A stretch of 64,000 nt of DNA from Akebia trifoliata (Eukaryota; Streptophyta; Magnoliopsida; Ranunculales; Lardizabalaceae). This document shows positions 11,476-23,936 of the stretch, piece after piece. The position numbers and the translations under genes were made by a program. The first letter of the stretch is position 1; every line of letters starts with the position of its first letter. The notes beneath the pieces were generated by a model. That model saw nothing but the letters and a program-made list of their open reading frames with translations, was not told the DNA's origin and made no database searches. The stretch lies in contig CM030710.1 of the NCBI GenBank assembly GCA_017979445.1, positions 10,464,248-10,528,247 of the forward strand, read 5' to 3'.

Positions 11476-13693
11476 TGTACTACGATTTGGAGTCGCCACC
11501 ATTCAAATTGTAAATGGGTGTGAATGGTCACCCGAGGTACATTTTTCAAAAAATGATATTTTTGACATTTTAGTGACTCACAATGGATAAGGGGTGGTCA
11601 AACCTTGAGATTCGGGTAAGCGGCTCGATTGGAGAAAAGGGAAGGTGTTAGGCACCCCTTTCTCCCCGCCACGTGGCAGTAACTTCAAATAACTCGGTCA
11701 TTTTGGTTTTTAAAAGAAAGTGAAAAGTGTGCCATGTGGGTGCATTTGTTCCCTAAGTAGGGATTTAATTTCAGCTTGATCATAGGGTCATTTCATTGAT
11801 GAAAATGACCCTTATGAACCTTTAGCCTTGGGGTCCAATCATTACAAAGGTAAAATAAAATAGAAGAGGGGGATGTTAGAAATGGGAAGAGGAGAAGGTT
11901 AGAGAGAGAGAGGGGAGGGGGAAGTCTTGAACCCACCTTGAAGCTTCTTTCCTCTTCTTTCTTCTTCTTCTAGATCTTCTTAGGTCCTTAGTGAAGTATA
12001 TGAATGAAGTTACTTTTTAGAAGGTGGTATGAGAGAGTAGTAGAGTAGAAGAGGAGTGAGTAGATTTTTTTTTTTTAAGAAGACTTGGTAACCATTTTTG
12101 GGATGAGAGGGGAGGTATTTATAGATGTTTGGAGGGGGTTTGGGGGTATAATGGGGTGAAGAGTTGAGAGAAATAGAGAATGGCATGGTTTTTAGAAGAT
12201 GAGAGTATGAAATTTGGAGTGAATTTAGGGGTAGTTTTGTAAAGAATGAAAATGGATTGTATTTCAACCCAAATGGTTTGGATCCTACCCAAATCCATTT
12301 TGGTAGAGTGTTGGGTAGGATGAGATGAGTGATGGTTGATGGGAGGAGTGGAGGTGTAAGAGAGTTGTTTAGGGAATGAGTGTTAGGTTGATGAAAAGGG
12401 TAAGGTGGAGGGATGGGTAGTGTAAGAGATTGGTTGGTTGGTTTTTGGGAGAATAAAGGAGATGATGCCATGTGGCAATCATGATGAGGGGGTGAGGAAT
12501 GAAATTGGTTGATTGGTTGATGGGGTTGTTTGATTAGAGAGAGAGAAATGTGTTAGTTGATTGATGATGAATGAAGTATGAGCTGAGTTGATTTCATTGG
12601 AGTGTTTTAAGGAAAAGGATGGGTGTGGATATGGGTTGTGATGTGGGTGGTTGTTGATGTTAGAGAGTGATGGTGTGTTAGGGTATGTTGAGTATGGGTT
12701 GTGATGTTGGTGGTTAGAGAATGATGATAGATTAGGTTAGAGTAGGGTATGGGTTGAGGTGATTTTGGAGAGAAGGTGATGTGTTTGGTTGATTTTTAGA
12801 GAATGGTGATGGAGGTGGGTGATTAGATGATGGAGGTGAAAGGTGGTGATGACATGTGTCATCTTTTGATATTGAGGGGTTGATTGGTTGATGTGGGTAA
12901 TGAGTAATGGGTTAAGGTTATGGTTTAGATAATGAGTTGGGTATGGGTAATAATTAGTGGGCTTTTAAGTGTTGGGCTTGAGTCTAGGAGGTTGTAGGTT
13001 ATATTGACTTGGATAGGGTTTATTTTGGATTGGGATTTTGAAGGTAGGTTGGTTTTAGGTTTAGGTAGTGTGGAGTTGATTTTGGGTCAAGGATAGGGTT
13101 GGGAAATGGGTTTAGGAAAGAGTTGAGGCCTTGTGGGCCTTAGGTGGTTTTAGGGTTTTTACGGATTTCGAGGCGGAGTGGTGGATGATAGATGAAGGGT
13201 AGATCTCCCAAGTCTCGCCTTTTTAAATTTTTTTTAAAATTTTTTTTGTATTTTTCTTGAAGTTATTGATTTGATTAAAAATGCCACGTGTTTGGCAATT
13301 TGGGCCCGTTGGGGAATTTATCGATTTTTTTTTGGATGTGAGCGTGGAGCGGTGATGTTGGACACATGTGGGATGGGTCACACCCCTTCTTGTGGGCCCC
13401 TTAGACCATGGGGAGGTCTTAGGGCATTGATTTATTCAAAATTGCCATTTTTAACGTTTTGGGCCCTTGAGGCCCGTTGGCCTATTTTGTTGGAAAATTG
13501 GTATTTCAAATGAGCCGAGGTAGAATCCTTTTAGTGGACCTACTAACCCATTGAGAGGTGTTAGAGGCCTTGATTTTGGCGAAAATCGATGATTTCAATG
13601 CTTCGAGCCTTCGAGGCCCGTTGGCCAAATTCATTGAAAAAGTTGTTTTTGGGCCCTTTCAAGTGAGGGCCCATTCAAATCGGGGTGTCTACA
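11476..13693 (-). mobile_element. LTR of a Tat-type element, minus orientation, probably solo
   Basis: On the minus strand the unit starts TGTAGACACCCC at 13693 and runs about 2.2 kb to near 11476, where GGTGGCGACTCC marks the LTR end region. It resembles the other Tat LTRs here in layout but is clearly diverged in sequence. I found no PBS, no second LTR and no matching target duplication, so its left boundary is approximate. The ORFs inside it, including 12010-12471, are pyrimidine-rich low-complexity frames and not convincing genes. Confidence 0.65.
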
Positions 13694-14527
13694 AACTCCA
13701 TGACGATGTAAAATTTGCTTGAGTTTTTATATCTATACACTATTGATTTATACACAAGAGAGGGAGAAATTCACATGTGATATTGGGTTCTTACGACTGG
13801 ACAGCTCCTAACTGTTTCAAAGTGGTAATCTTAGCTTCCAATCCAAATCTCTGAAACCACAAACAGTCAGTTTAATACCCAGTTGAGAGGTGACGCACGA
13901 TGCTGAGCAAAGGCACTCTTAAATCACCTTCATCTAGATTAGACGTCGTCTATCCCCCTAGTACACAAGGTACAGCGGGGCAGGATTGCGCTTAGGCACT
14001 ATTTTCGACCAAGAAGTGCAATTTGTGCAACTTAGATTAGCTTTGCCTATTGAGCTCGATGGGGCCTAAAGTCAAGTCTAACCAATTTTAATTAATTTGA
14101 TTGGATGACTAGTGCATTGATTATCCTAATTAGAATAAGGAATTGGTAATGACTTCAATTACCATGCCATCCCTAGCAGAGGAGTGCTCTTTACTACTTA
14201 ATTAACTATTCCAAGTGTGTGTAAATTGAAAAAATAACACACATAGGTAAGGAGTAACCCACTAGCATAGATAGGCATGAGTGTTTCGGGATTGTCTCCC
14301 GTGCTAGACGGGGAGAAAACGGTTTGAATCGACTTAGGCCACCAATTCCAATTTTGGTGTGCGAACCTAAGAAGCCGTAACGGTATTGTCCACCCGTCGT
14401 CCTTCCTTAGTCTATTACAATCCAAGCCTTCTTGGATGATTAAAAAAAATTACAAAGAATCCTATACAAGAGCTTCTAAAATAGAAAAATAAACCTAACA
14501 AAAGATTAAAAGAAATTGAAAGAAAAA

Positions 14528-14581
<54 letters not shown>

Positions 14582-14949
14582 CTACAATGAGCAAAACAGA
14601 AATATTAGCAGAAATGATAGTAAACGGATTAAAAAATAGATTATAACTTATCAAAATCTTGCTGACCTTGTCTCATTTTATAGAAAATTTCTTTATACCC
14701 CAAATCGATATACTATAATAGTTAATCGGAGATCGGAGCAGAAAGTTACAGTCAGTTTAAGTTCTGCTGTCTAGAGTGAAAAAAAAAATAAGAATGCTTT
14801 TTTTCTCAATTTTTTTTCTTCTCTTTTCTCTCTTAAACCCTCAAGAACACTTGAACTTATAGAAAGAAATCAAAAGAAAAAAAATTTAAAAAAAATTAAA
14901 ATAAATTAATTTTTAAATCAAAACTTACCATTACTACCTTTATCTTTTT
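13694..14949 (-). other. 5' leader/internal region of element C, no gene seen
   Basis: Between the inserted LTR and the PBS of element C I see no recognisable coding. A (TA)n tract at about 14537-14578 follows an A-rich stretch. The short ORFs here have no domain I recognise. Confidence 0.4.
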
Positions 14950-14964
14950 CCGGTAGCAACGCCA
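14950..14964 (-). other. Primer binding site of element C
   Basis: The minus strand reads TGGCGTTGCTACCGG, close to the tRNA-Asp-type PBS of Athila-like elements but with two bases missing. It lies a few bases after the presumed LTR end. Confidence 0.6.
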
Positions 14965-14970
14965 AAATTC

Positions 14971-16163
14971 TGGTGGGACTATCATTATTCTTCCTACCGA
15001 AGTTAATATTAATTTTACTTTTACCTTACCTGTGGGACAAGTAGGAGATCGAACCCAAGAGAAATGAGGAGTAAATTTAAGCTAAGAGGATAAAATTTGA
15101 ATTAACCAAAAAGAATTAAAATTATTTCTCTTTGTATTTTTGAACTTATCAAGAAGATTTAAAGTTGCTAGAAAATGAACCAAAGTAAATGAAGTTAAAA
15201 GCAAGTAAACTTATGAAATTAAAGCACCATTGAAGGTAGATCTACCTAGAACATGTTGATGAGCAATTCTTAGTTTCTAGCATTTTTCTAACTTAATCGT
15301 AGGGGCTTGGTGTTAGCTCCTTAGATCGAAAAGTTTAACAAATGAAATCAAATGAGGGAACATAATCAAAGTAGAATTCCTTGAACTTCCTACTACCAAT
15401 TATCTAGTTTAAGCATACGTTATCTTGTTCTAATCTAAGCATAAAGTATCTGTATTAAAAATAAAATGTGCAAGAAATCTTAAAGAAAACTCATGAGCAT
15501 TTTAGATAGAAGAAAAGCATGAAACTAGAAACAACACAAGAACTTGCTCTAGGCTTTTCCACTCTCCAATGGAGGGAAACTTAGCCTAATGTCATTACAA
15601 GATAGAGAAGATAAGAGATGAAAGAACTTTTCTTTATTTCATGTAAAAACTTACAAATTTTTCTTCTTCTACTTACAAGACTATTTAGCAAAAAAGAAAA
15701 TAACTAGAAGATAAAAGTACAAAAATATAAGAGAAGAGGCTAAGAGCCTTAGATTAAAGAAGTTTTGGATAAGAGAACCAAGAGGGAGTGTTTCTCTTGA
15801 GATTAAAGCTCTATTTATAGAGAAAAATGTGTGTAGAAGAGTCCAAAAGTAGCCTTCACTTTTCTTTGCACAAAAATACAAAAGATGAAAACATGAGTTA
15901 AGAATTAGGACATTCCAAAGTGGGCCCAAATACTTTTGCCTCAAGATTTTGATTCCAAAATGTTGATTTTCTGCATAAGAAACACACGTAATTAGATTTA
16001 TCTAGTGAATGAATTTATTTATGTATAATTAAGCCTAATTAACATGCAACATGATCTTTCGAGACTTATCATGATTATTACCTTAATACGGAAAAATATG
16101 AACAAAATCAAGATAAATATCTGGGAAATATGCGTATAATTCAGTATTTCGAGACACTCATCA
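14971..16163 (-). repeat. 5' LTR of element C
   Basis: Read on the minus strand the LTR opens TGATGAGTGTCTCG at 16163 and ends near CCACCA at 14971; the end may be off by a few bases. Its outer edge abuts interrupted Tat LTR sequence, so this element inserted into that LTR. A TATA motif lies inside. Only one copy is in the window, so the LTR is inferred from edge motifs, promoter and PBS, not from a pair. Confidence 0.6.
15808..15823 (-). promoter_or_regulatory. TATA box of element C LTR promoter
   Basis: The minus strand reads CTCTATAAATAGAGC, a canonical plant TATA box in the middle of the LTR. Transcription would run leftwards towards the PBS. Confidence 0.6.
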
Positions 16164-17384
16164 CATCCCTCATTTAACTACTTACCCCCATCACATTTCT
16201 CTAAAAAAAATCATCTACCACATATCAACCCATGCTTTTATCTAACCTACCCTCATCATTTTCTACAAACCCATCTTCACAAGTCAAACCCATACCCCTT
16301 TTCTCCAATTAACTTATCTAAACACTCTATCTCCACTCTTTTTGGACTCATGTCACCAAATCCTTCAGCTTCGTAAAGCATAATCACATAATTCCTTACA
16401 TAACCCATTCTTTTAAAACTAAACGCACTACATTCAGCTTACTTAACACTCAATCAACAAACTACCCTCTTACACTCCCATTTTTTCAATCAAACACCAC
16501 TCATATTCCTTCACTTAACACTCAACCCAAATGGGTTGAAGGATCCAACCTATTTGGGTCACAAATGATCTACTAAAACTCCCTTCCACCACTCTTAATT
16601 CACACACACCCCCTCTCACAAATCTCAAACCATTCTACTCATTTTCATTATTTTACCTAACTCTACCCCTAAAAATAACCTCCAAATTCCTATTAAATCC
16701 TCCCATTCTCAACACAATTCTCCCCAATGAAAAATACCTCCCCATGCAAAAAATACCCATAAGAAAAAATACTTGAACACTATCTACTCTCAACTCACTA
16801 CTCACTCTCAACCCTTTACTCACTTCCAAGTAAACCAAGACAAGTGAAAGAAGACTCATCCTTTGAAGATCAAATAAGGGCAACTTAAAAATAAGGTAGG
16901 ATATGGACTAAGGAAAAGAGAAATACTCTTCCTCTCCCCCTTCTCTTCCCTCCAATTTCTTCTCATCTATTTCTTTCATTTCTCTACACTTATGCACACA
17001 CTGCAAAAGGTTTGAACTATAGAAGGGCCCCTTTTTTTAATAAAGAAGCCCCTAACGGTTTAAACCAATATCAAAGTCCCTCACACTCGAGGACACAATT
17101 CGAATGTTTTTTACTTTTCTTTTTATATTTCAAATCAATCAAATCTGAGATTACCACCAATGGTGGAGGGAGTAGGTGCCTAACAGCTTCCTTACTCCCT
17201 AATATGGACTTCCTTACCTAGATCAAAGGTGAGCCAATGGGTCTTATCCGTACGAGTCACTAATAAAAAATGATTTTTCAAAAACTACTTCCCGGGTGAC
17301 CATTCAATCTTTTACAAAAGAATGGCAAGGACTCCAAAACCCAAAGTGGGGGAGATATTCGAAAACGAGAATCTTATGTCCATA
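16164..17384 (+). repeat. 5' LTR of Tat element, 5' truncated
   Basis: The sequence aligns to the 3' LTR from about 31955 to its end, so the first ~365 bp are missing where element C abuts. It ends TCCATA, a decayed form of the TCCACA in the other LTR. Confidence 0.8.
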
Positions 17385-17387
17385 GCT

Positions 17388-17405
17388 TGGTGACTCTATT
17401 GGGGA
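17388..17405 (+). other. Primer binding site of Tat element
   Basis: TGGTGACTCTATTGGGGA lies three bases after the LTR end. It is a mutated form of the TGGCGACTC...TGGGGA PBS usual in Tat elements. I do not assign the tRNA. Confidence 0.7.
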
Positions 17406-18136
17406 GTATACTAGCGGACCCAACTTTTTTTCGATTTGGTCATTGTTTCAAAATAAAAATATGTGTTTCCATTTGTAATGTTTTTTTCCATTGTCCTGAG
17501 AGAATGGATGTAATATTTACTTACTTTATGTTTTTTATTTTTTAGTTTATTATTGGACAAATTACGTGTAAAGATGGATACACTTTTTTTCTCAAAAAAT
17601 GCACATGCACATACGCTTCATAGCCCAATGCACAACCACCCCTCTCCTTTGTTAAAATCTTAGCCCTAAATGCCAATACTCTCAAGCTAACGAGATCGTT
17701 ATTTTGGGTGGCGGGGAGGAAATCATCCACCCTATTCATCAACCTAAGATATGGACATGTCGGTGTACATCAAGGTTTGAAGAATGGGTAGTCAAAAACC
17801 ACCCATAAATCCGCATGTATCAAAACACAATTAATAAACTTAGGACACTAAAGTCTTCAAAATCAAATGTGTATCCATCTTATGCTTATGTGATGTAAGT
17901 TCGAAAGCCCACGAAGGCAAGTTTTATAGATTATATGCCACTTTTCCTTTGTGTTCTTTGCACGTTCTCCTAGGTAAATGGAAAATTTTATTTTTCTTTA
18001 TGCTTTGCATCATAAAAAAATATATATATAATTTTTTTTGGCCCAAGTCAAAAACCAAAGGCAATGTCCTCTAAAACCCAAAAATTTGGGGACCAAAACA
18101 GAGAGCAGAAATAATTTTGGTCATCCAAAAAAGGTT
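17406..18136 (+). other. Tat leader, no gene seen
   Basis: The stretch between the PBS and the repeat arrays shows no coding I can support. The minus ORF at 17542-17742 lacks any recognisable feature. Confidence 0.4.
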
Positions 18137-18238
18137 CTGGTCCGTGCTTCATGCACCTAAATAAGAAATAATGCTTAGTCCTTGCTTCATGTACGAACTT
18201 GAGAAGTTTCTTAGCTCAGTGCATAAAGCACGGACCAG
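18137..18238. repeat. Inverted repeat with 20-bp arms in Tat leader
   Basis: CTGGTCCGTGCTTCATGCAC at 18137-18156 is the reverse complement, with one mismatch, of 18219-18238. The 62-base spacer contains a partial extra copy (GTCCTTGCTTCATGTAC). The transcript could fold into a stem-loop. Confidence 0.7.
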
Positions 18239-18423
18239 TGTGAGGGCACCCAAAAAAAAAATTTGCCGAAAAATTAAGGTTTTGATATGTATTCAAAGTA
18301 CGGACTAATATAAAAGTTATTGTCACCTATTGATCAAAATTGATCTCACCCAACGTAATGCACTATCGACCTCGGTTATAATCAAACTGACTATCATCCA
18401 TCATTGATAATCAATCCAAATTG

Positions 18424-18772
18424 GGTCCATGACCCAAATCCAATCTAAATCAGGTCAATGACCCGTATCCAATCCAAATCAAGTCCACGACCCATATCTA
18501 ATCCAAATGGGGTCCATGACCTATATCAACTTCAAATCGAGGTCCACGACCCATATCCAATCCAAATAGGATCTACAACCCATATCCATCTTGAATTGGG
18601 TCTACGACCCGTATCCAATCCAAATTGGGTCCACGACCCATATCAATTTTAAACTGGGTCCTCAACCCATATCCATTTCGAATCGGGTCCACGATCCAAA
18701 TTCGACCAAAACTAAATCCATGATCCATTTTTGACCGAAATCGGGCCCATGATTCACAATAAATCCAAGCCA
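18424..18772 (+). repeat. Tandem array, 29-bp unit, about 12 copies
   Basis: Successive units follow the pattern GGTCCACGACCCATATCCAA plus nine bases, almost all exactly 29 bp. The units diverge towards the right end. As 29 is not a multiple of three, the array is not a repeated peptide. Confidence 0.85.
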
Positions 18773-19170
18773 GGTCTATTATTCAATTTCAGCTGGAACC
18801 ATATCCATGGTCCATGTGTGATCCAACAAAGTCGACAATCAGCTGATCAACCCAAATAGATTCAATTATTTTTCAATAAGTTAAATTTAAAATCGAAAAA
18901 TAAAATTTAAGCACCAATTGCAATTCTTGATCAAAGTTGATGCCTAAGAACAATGTTGCCTTGTTGATACGAGGGAAATAAAATACGTCTATTCAAGGAA
19001 ATGAGGTGACTTAAGAGTGTTCTTGCTAAAGCATTGTACCCTACCTCTTTCCTAGGAATCAAACTGGCCAATCTTGATTTTAGAGAATTAAATTAGGGGC
19101 TAACAAAAAAGGTATTTTTCCAGCTTGATTCATTTGTAGTAATCTATTTTACAAAATATTTTTTCAACTC

Positions 19171-19665
19171 CGAATTGATGCCAGTCACATGCTGATGTAA
19201 TTCTTTTTTTTCAAATTATACCAACTTCATGTTGATGCCAGCCATGTGTTGAAGTAATTCTTTTTTCCAAATTTTACCAACTTCACGTTGATGCCACCAC
19301 TTGCTAATGTAATTCTTTTTTCCAAATTATACCAGCTATGTGTTGATGCCAACTTCGTATTGATGCTAGCTCAGTACTGATGCTAGCTCAGTGCTGATGT
19401 AACATTATTTTCAAAAATCATGTAATCTAGTTCCTTATTGATGCTGGATTTGTGTTGATGCCAGTTCCCGTGCTAATACCAACTCCACGTTGATGTTAGC
19501 CCCATACTGATGTGACATTATTTTCAAAAAATACCTAAGCCAACTCTGTGATGATGCCAACTCCGTGTTGACACCAACCCCGTGTTCATATAATTTTATT
19601 TTCAAAAAATACGTAATTCAACCCCGTGTTGATGCCAACTCTGTGTTGATGAGCCACACTTTTAA
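19171..19665 (+). repeat. Tandem array of 17-bp subunits with higher-order spacing
   Basis: CCAACTCCGTGTTGATG-like 17-mers recur about 20 times. They are separated at intervals by T-rich blocks (TAATTCTTTTTTCCAAATT on the left, ATTATTTTCAAAAAATAC on the right), giving a longer period near 57-60 bp in the left half. Confidence 0.8.
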
Positions 19666-19737
19666 ATTTATTTAACTAAAATTCTTTTTGGATGCGATCC
19701 CTGATAATTACTGGACCTAATAAAACATCATGCATTT

Positions 19738-21362
19738 TGTGGGCACAAAATTTTTGTTTCGAATATCTCTCCCACTTTGGGTTTGGAGTCGCTACCATCT
19801 TTTTTTGTAGAAGGATGTGAATAGTCACTCGGATTGTATTTTTTGAAAAATCATGTTTTTTGGCATCTAGTGAGTCTCGTACGGATATGGCTCATTGGTT
19901 TAACCTTGGATCTAAGTAAGGGGGTCTATGTTAGGGAATAGGGAAGGCTAAGCACCCTACTCCCTCCATCGTTGGTGATAACCTTGGATTCGATCATTTT
20001 AAAAATAAAACAAAAAAAAAGAAAATAGAAAAGATCAGATATGTGCCCTCGAGTGCGAGGGACTTTGATGTTTATTTAAACCATTGAGGGCACCCTTAAT
20101 GAAAAAAAGGCCCTTCGATGGCTCAAACCTTTCGTAGTATGTGCATAGGTATAGAAAAAAAAGGGAAAAGTAGAATGAGAAAATTTTGAGGGGAAGAGAA
20201 GGAGAAGAGGAAGAGTGTTTCTCTTCTTTTTTAGTCTATGTCCTACCTTGTTCTTAAGTTGATCTTCTTTGATCTTCAAAAGATGAGTCTTCTTTGACTT
20301 GTCTTGATTTACTTGAAAAATGGTAGAAAGTTGAGAGTGAGTTGTGATTTTTTTGAGTTGAGAATAGAGGGTTGAGTATGAGTATTGAGAGAGAGTGATT
20401 TTTTAGTCTTGAGAGTTCAAACATGAATGAGGAATTGTGTTGAGGGTAGGGGGATTTTATAGTAGTTTGGGGGTTATTCTTAGGGGTAGAGTTGGTGAAA
20501 TGATGAGAAGTGGTAGAATGGTATGAGGTTTGTGAGAAAAGTGTGTGTTAATTAAGGGAGATGAAAAGGTATTTGGGGAAGAGGGTTTAAATGGATCATT
20601 TGTAACCCAAATGGGTTGGATCCTTTAACCCATTTGGGTTGAGTGTTAAGTGAAATGAAATTAATGGTGTTTGGTGAGGTGAAGAGAAGTGGTGTTTGAC
20701 TTACGATAATGGGGGTGGATAGTGATTAGGTTTTGGAAGGGTGAGGGAGGTGGTGACATGTGTCCCAAAGGTATAGGGATAGAGTGTTTTGGTATGTTGA
20801 TTGGAGAAAATGAGTGTTTGATTAGAGATGAGGGGTGTAGGTTTGGTTTGTAAGGATGGGTTTGTAGGGAATGATGAGGATATGCTAAAGAAAGGTTTGG
20901 GTTGAAATGTGGGTGGATGAGTTTTTAGGAATAGGTGATAGGGTAGGTTGTTAGATGAGGGTGGTAAATTGAGGTGGTCACATGTGTCCCACTTTGATGA
21001 TCTTAGTTGATTGATTGTGATTTTAGGCTTAGGTAGATTGGTCGGGCTTGGGTAGGATGGTCGGGTAGTAGGTTGGATGGGTATGGTGTTGGGTTAAGAA
21101 GTCAGTGGGGTTAAGTGGTAGGTTGGGTTTCGATATAGTAATGGTTTGTGAGTTTAATAGTAATGGATTAGGGTTGGGATGGGTTGAGGGATGAGAGGAG
21201 TGGTGAGGAGTCTTTGGCCCATGGGTCATGTGGGAAGGATTTTAGGCCATTTATTAAAAGAAATAGAGATTTTTGAAGGTTTAGACTTTGAGGGCCCATT
21301 CCAATTTTTATGAATTTTGGGGCATTTTGCGTCAAGGGCCCGATCAAATTTGGGTGTCTACA
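19738..21362 (-). mobile_element. Solo LTR of the same Tat family, minus orientation, nested
   Basis: On the minus strand it starts TGTAGACACCCAAATTTG at 21362 and ends GTGCCCACA at 19738, 1625 bp. It is the reverse complement of the flanking element's LTRs over its whole length, with divergence. The flanks are CATTT (19733-19737) and AATTT (21363-21367), a 4-of-5 target duplication. No internal sequence of its own is present. The ORF at 20076-20279 is an LTR frame without meaning. Confidence 0.8.
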
Positions 21363-21479
21363 AATTTTATTCTCCTTTGAAATATAATAACATGAGATCT
21401 TTACATCTACAGGTGGGCAAACGAAAAAAATACAAGCACCCCGAGAAGCCTACATATTTTCTTCGATCCTCATCGACCA

Positions 21480-22640
21480 TGAGCAACTCAGAAGACCCAT
21501 AACCAGTAGTGACTGAACTAGCAGAGGCTAATACAAAGATAACAATTTTGTTGAAAATAACGGAAAGGCAGGAAAGAATGCTGATGGTCGTCTTGAGTAG
21601 TACTAATTTTTTACAAACACAAGTTGCTCAACACTAAGCATCTGGATCAAATCCTGAACTCCAACTCCCCGAGCAAAAACAGCCCGGACAACAAACCACC
21701 TTACCTCCTGCTATGCTAGTGTATCAAGGCCCTCTACTTGTATCCTATAGAATCAACCACCTCCAGTGATCATCCCAGACGATGAATGTGACTTCAAGGT
21801 TGCCAAAGCCAATAATACTACTGACAAGAAAATAGTCCAACAAATCAAATCTCTTCAAAAGGAAATCAAAAGAATCAAGGGTATAAAAATCTTAGGGGGG
21901 ACAAAATTCAAGGACCTTTGTTCCTATCCCAATGCATCTTTGTCGGCTAAGTTCAAATGCCCAGAATTTGATAAGTATAATGGCGTCGAGTGTCCTCTAT
22001 CACACCTAAAATTGTATTGTGGATCGATGTGCCAATACAGCGAAGACGACAGACTGCTGGTACAATTACTTGAAAGAAGTCTAATAGGGCCAGCTCTTAA
22101 ATGGTTCTTGGGATTGCACCACTCGATTATCAAGAACTGGTAGGATCTAGTTGAAATGTTTTGACACAACTACAGGTTTAACGCAGACGTGGGGTTGGAC
22201 TGAAATGATATGACACGAATGACAAGGAAATAGAGAGAAACAGTAAAGGAGTACACCCAAAGATGGCGAGAGTTAGCCTCCCAAATAAGGCCAACCATGA
22301 CCGAACAAGAAATGAACACAACATTCATCTCTATATTGAGACATTCATTCTACACCCACCTAGTGGGGCATACCACAGGTACTTTCTCCAATTTGGTTCA
22401 AGTAGTAGATCGGGTCGAAGACAGGATCTGAACCAATCTAATATTTGACTTCACTACCCTAGGTGCAGAAGTAGGGACACCAAAATAGAAAAAATCAGTA
22501 CCTTTAGTCAAGAAAAAAAAAAGACTCAAGTCAACAATGTATAACCTAGCCAACCTCTATTTATTCAGACACCGGTTTAGAGGCAACATGCACCTCAAGC
22601 TCCTTGGACGCCAGTACCTCGAGCTACCTAGGTTCTAGCA
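21480..22640 (+). pseudogene. Tat gag relic
   Basis: The reading starts at MSNSEDP and, across several stops and frame changes, gives a Tat-type gag. The best block, 21940-22140, reads FKCPEFDKYNGVECPLSHL followed by LKLYCGSMCQY and PALKWF. Further on, EYTQRWRELASQI lies near 22250. Intact Gag would build the particle. A stop ends the longest frame at 22143, and the two segments after it lie in different frames. This copy is dead. Confidence 0.8.
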
Positions 22641-23936
22641 CCACATAATCCCTTCCAAATGAGTCTTCTACAAGTTATGTCAATACAGAAAACTCCATAG
22701 TTCGATGAGAACCAACAAGCAAGACCTAACAGGATCAATAGGGTATTCATCAGGCTACCAATGACATTATCGGAACTGTTTCCCACATTACTTCAGGGAG
22801 AGTACCTCACTGAGCGACCATAGAACCTGGAAGTTGCTAAACGACCAGGGTACAATCCCAATCTCTTCTATGAGTTCCATATGGGTGCACCAAGGCATTC
22901 CACTGATCAGTATTGGCGGTTTAAGCACCAAGTATAGAATCTGAATAATCAAAAGACCATCATACTGGATGATTCAGCAAATCAAACTCCACAACAAAAC
23001 ATCAATCAGAACCCTCTGCTTACTCATAACGGGGGAGGAAATGGACCTGTAGTGAACATAATTGTAAGAAAGGAATCTGAATTCAACCCTTCAACGTTAA
23101 TAGCTCCCATAGGACCAAAAGTCAGAGTCTACCCAACAAAAAAGCCGATAATACCAATTGTTAACGCTCTCCCCCAATACATCGTGAATACCAACCCATT
23201 ACTAGTCAGGATATATGGCCCGACCATCTATTCCAATAACCAACCCACAAGCTCCACTATCCGACTTCCATTCATCATTTCATATACATCCCCCAACTCG
23301 TAGAATTCAGTCTTTCGCCTACCTTTTCACATATCATATGCTTCATCCTCGCGACCACCAATAGTCATCCCTTACACCCTTTCAAATCCCACTCAAACTA
23401 CTGCCACGCCTTCATTAGAACCATCACCCTTCATCCTCCATGTAAAACCTAAACCATCCCCAATAACCATACACTCCCCCAAACCTTTCCCATACAGTTC
23501 CAACCAGGCAGTCCTTTGGAGTTATGAGACTAACATTGTTACTTCAGCAGGATTCGAAATAATGAAGAAAGCTGTGGTAACAAATATTGGTCACATGACC
23601 AAGATTGGGGCACGCCACAGGAAACCGAGAAAGATAGTGAGGGTAGAAAAAAAAATGGTCGAAGAAAAGAAGAAAGAAAAAGGGAAAAGTAAAATGGTCT
23701 AGGAAGATAAAACAGAACAAGGAAAGGTAGAAAAGACAACAAACAAAAAGGCTACAAATTTCATCAAACTCATCCGTAAGAGAGTTCAACATAGTAGAAC
23801 AACTAAACAAGACCCTAATACCGATCAATATCTTAGGTTTCCTACAAAACTCAGACGAACATCAATAGACACTTTAAAAGTCTTAGACGAGTTGCATGTA
23901 CCAGCAACCACTTTATTTGCACAACTAGAGTAGATA
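22641..23936 (+). pseudogene. Gag-protease linker region of Tat element, degenerate
   Basis: The sequence is proline-rich in translation (open from 23052 to 23303) and then lysine/glutamate-rich near 23630-23730. The final part reads NFIKLIRKR at about 23758, which matches the run-in to protease in Tat/Ogre elements. Minus-strand ORFs at 23539-23828 are shadows of the lysine-rich stretch. Confidence 0.55.

Larger units (their letters stand above)
8125..16163 (-). mobile_element. Minus-strand gypsy-type element (element C), 5' LTR and gag-like part, with nested LTRs
   Basis: Read on the minus strand, an LTR at 16163-14971 is followed by a PBS at 14964-14950, an untranslated leader, and gag-like coding pieces at 11475-11246 and 9557-8480. 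Two LTRs (11476-13693 and 9558-11245) are inserted within it. The element stops at 8124 against the Tekay LTR, so its pol and 3' LTR are absent or lie left of the window. The tRNA-Asp-like PBS points to the Athila/Tat branch of Ty3/gypsy; I cannot be more exact. Confidence 0.6.

Noticed and set aside
12010..12471. 153-codon minus ORF rich in P, S, T and N
   Set aside because: It lies inside a Tat-type LTR with strong purine/pyrimidine strand bias, which lowers stop frequency; no domain is visible.
9558..13693. A single 4.1-kb element with inverted ends TGTAGACACC...GGTGTCTACA
   Set aside because: The ends belong to two LTRs in opposite orientations with element C coding between them at 11246-11475, and the left one has its own exact target duplication.
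19180..19660. CRISPR-like array
   Set aside because: The spacers are themselves repeats, the units are diverged, and the setting is a plant retrotransposon.
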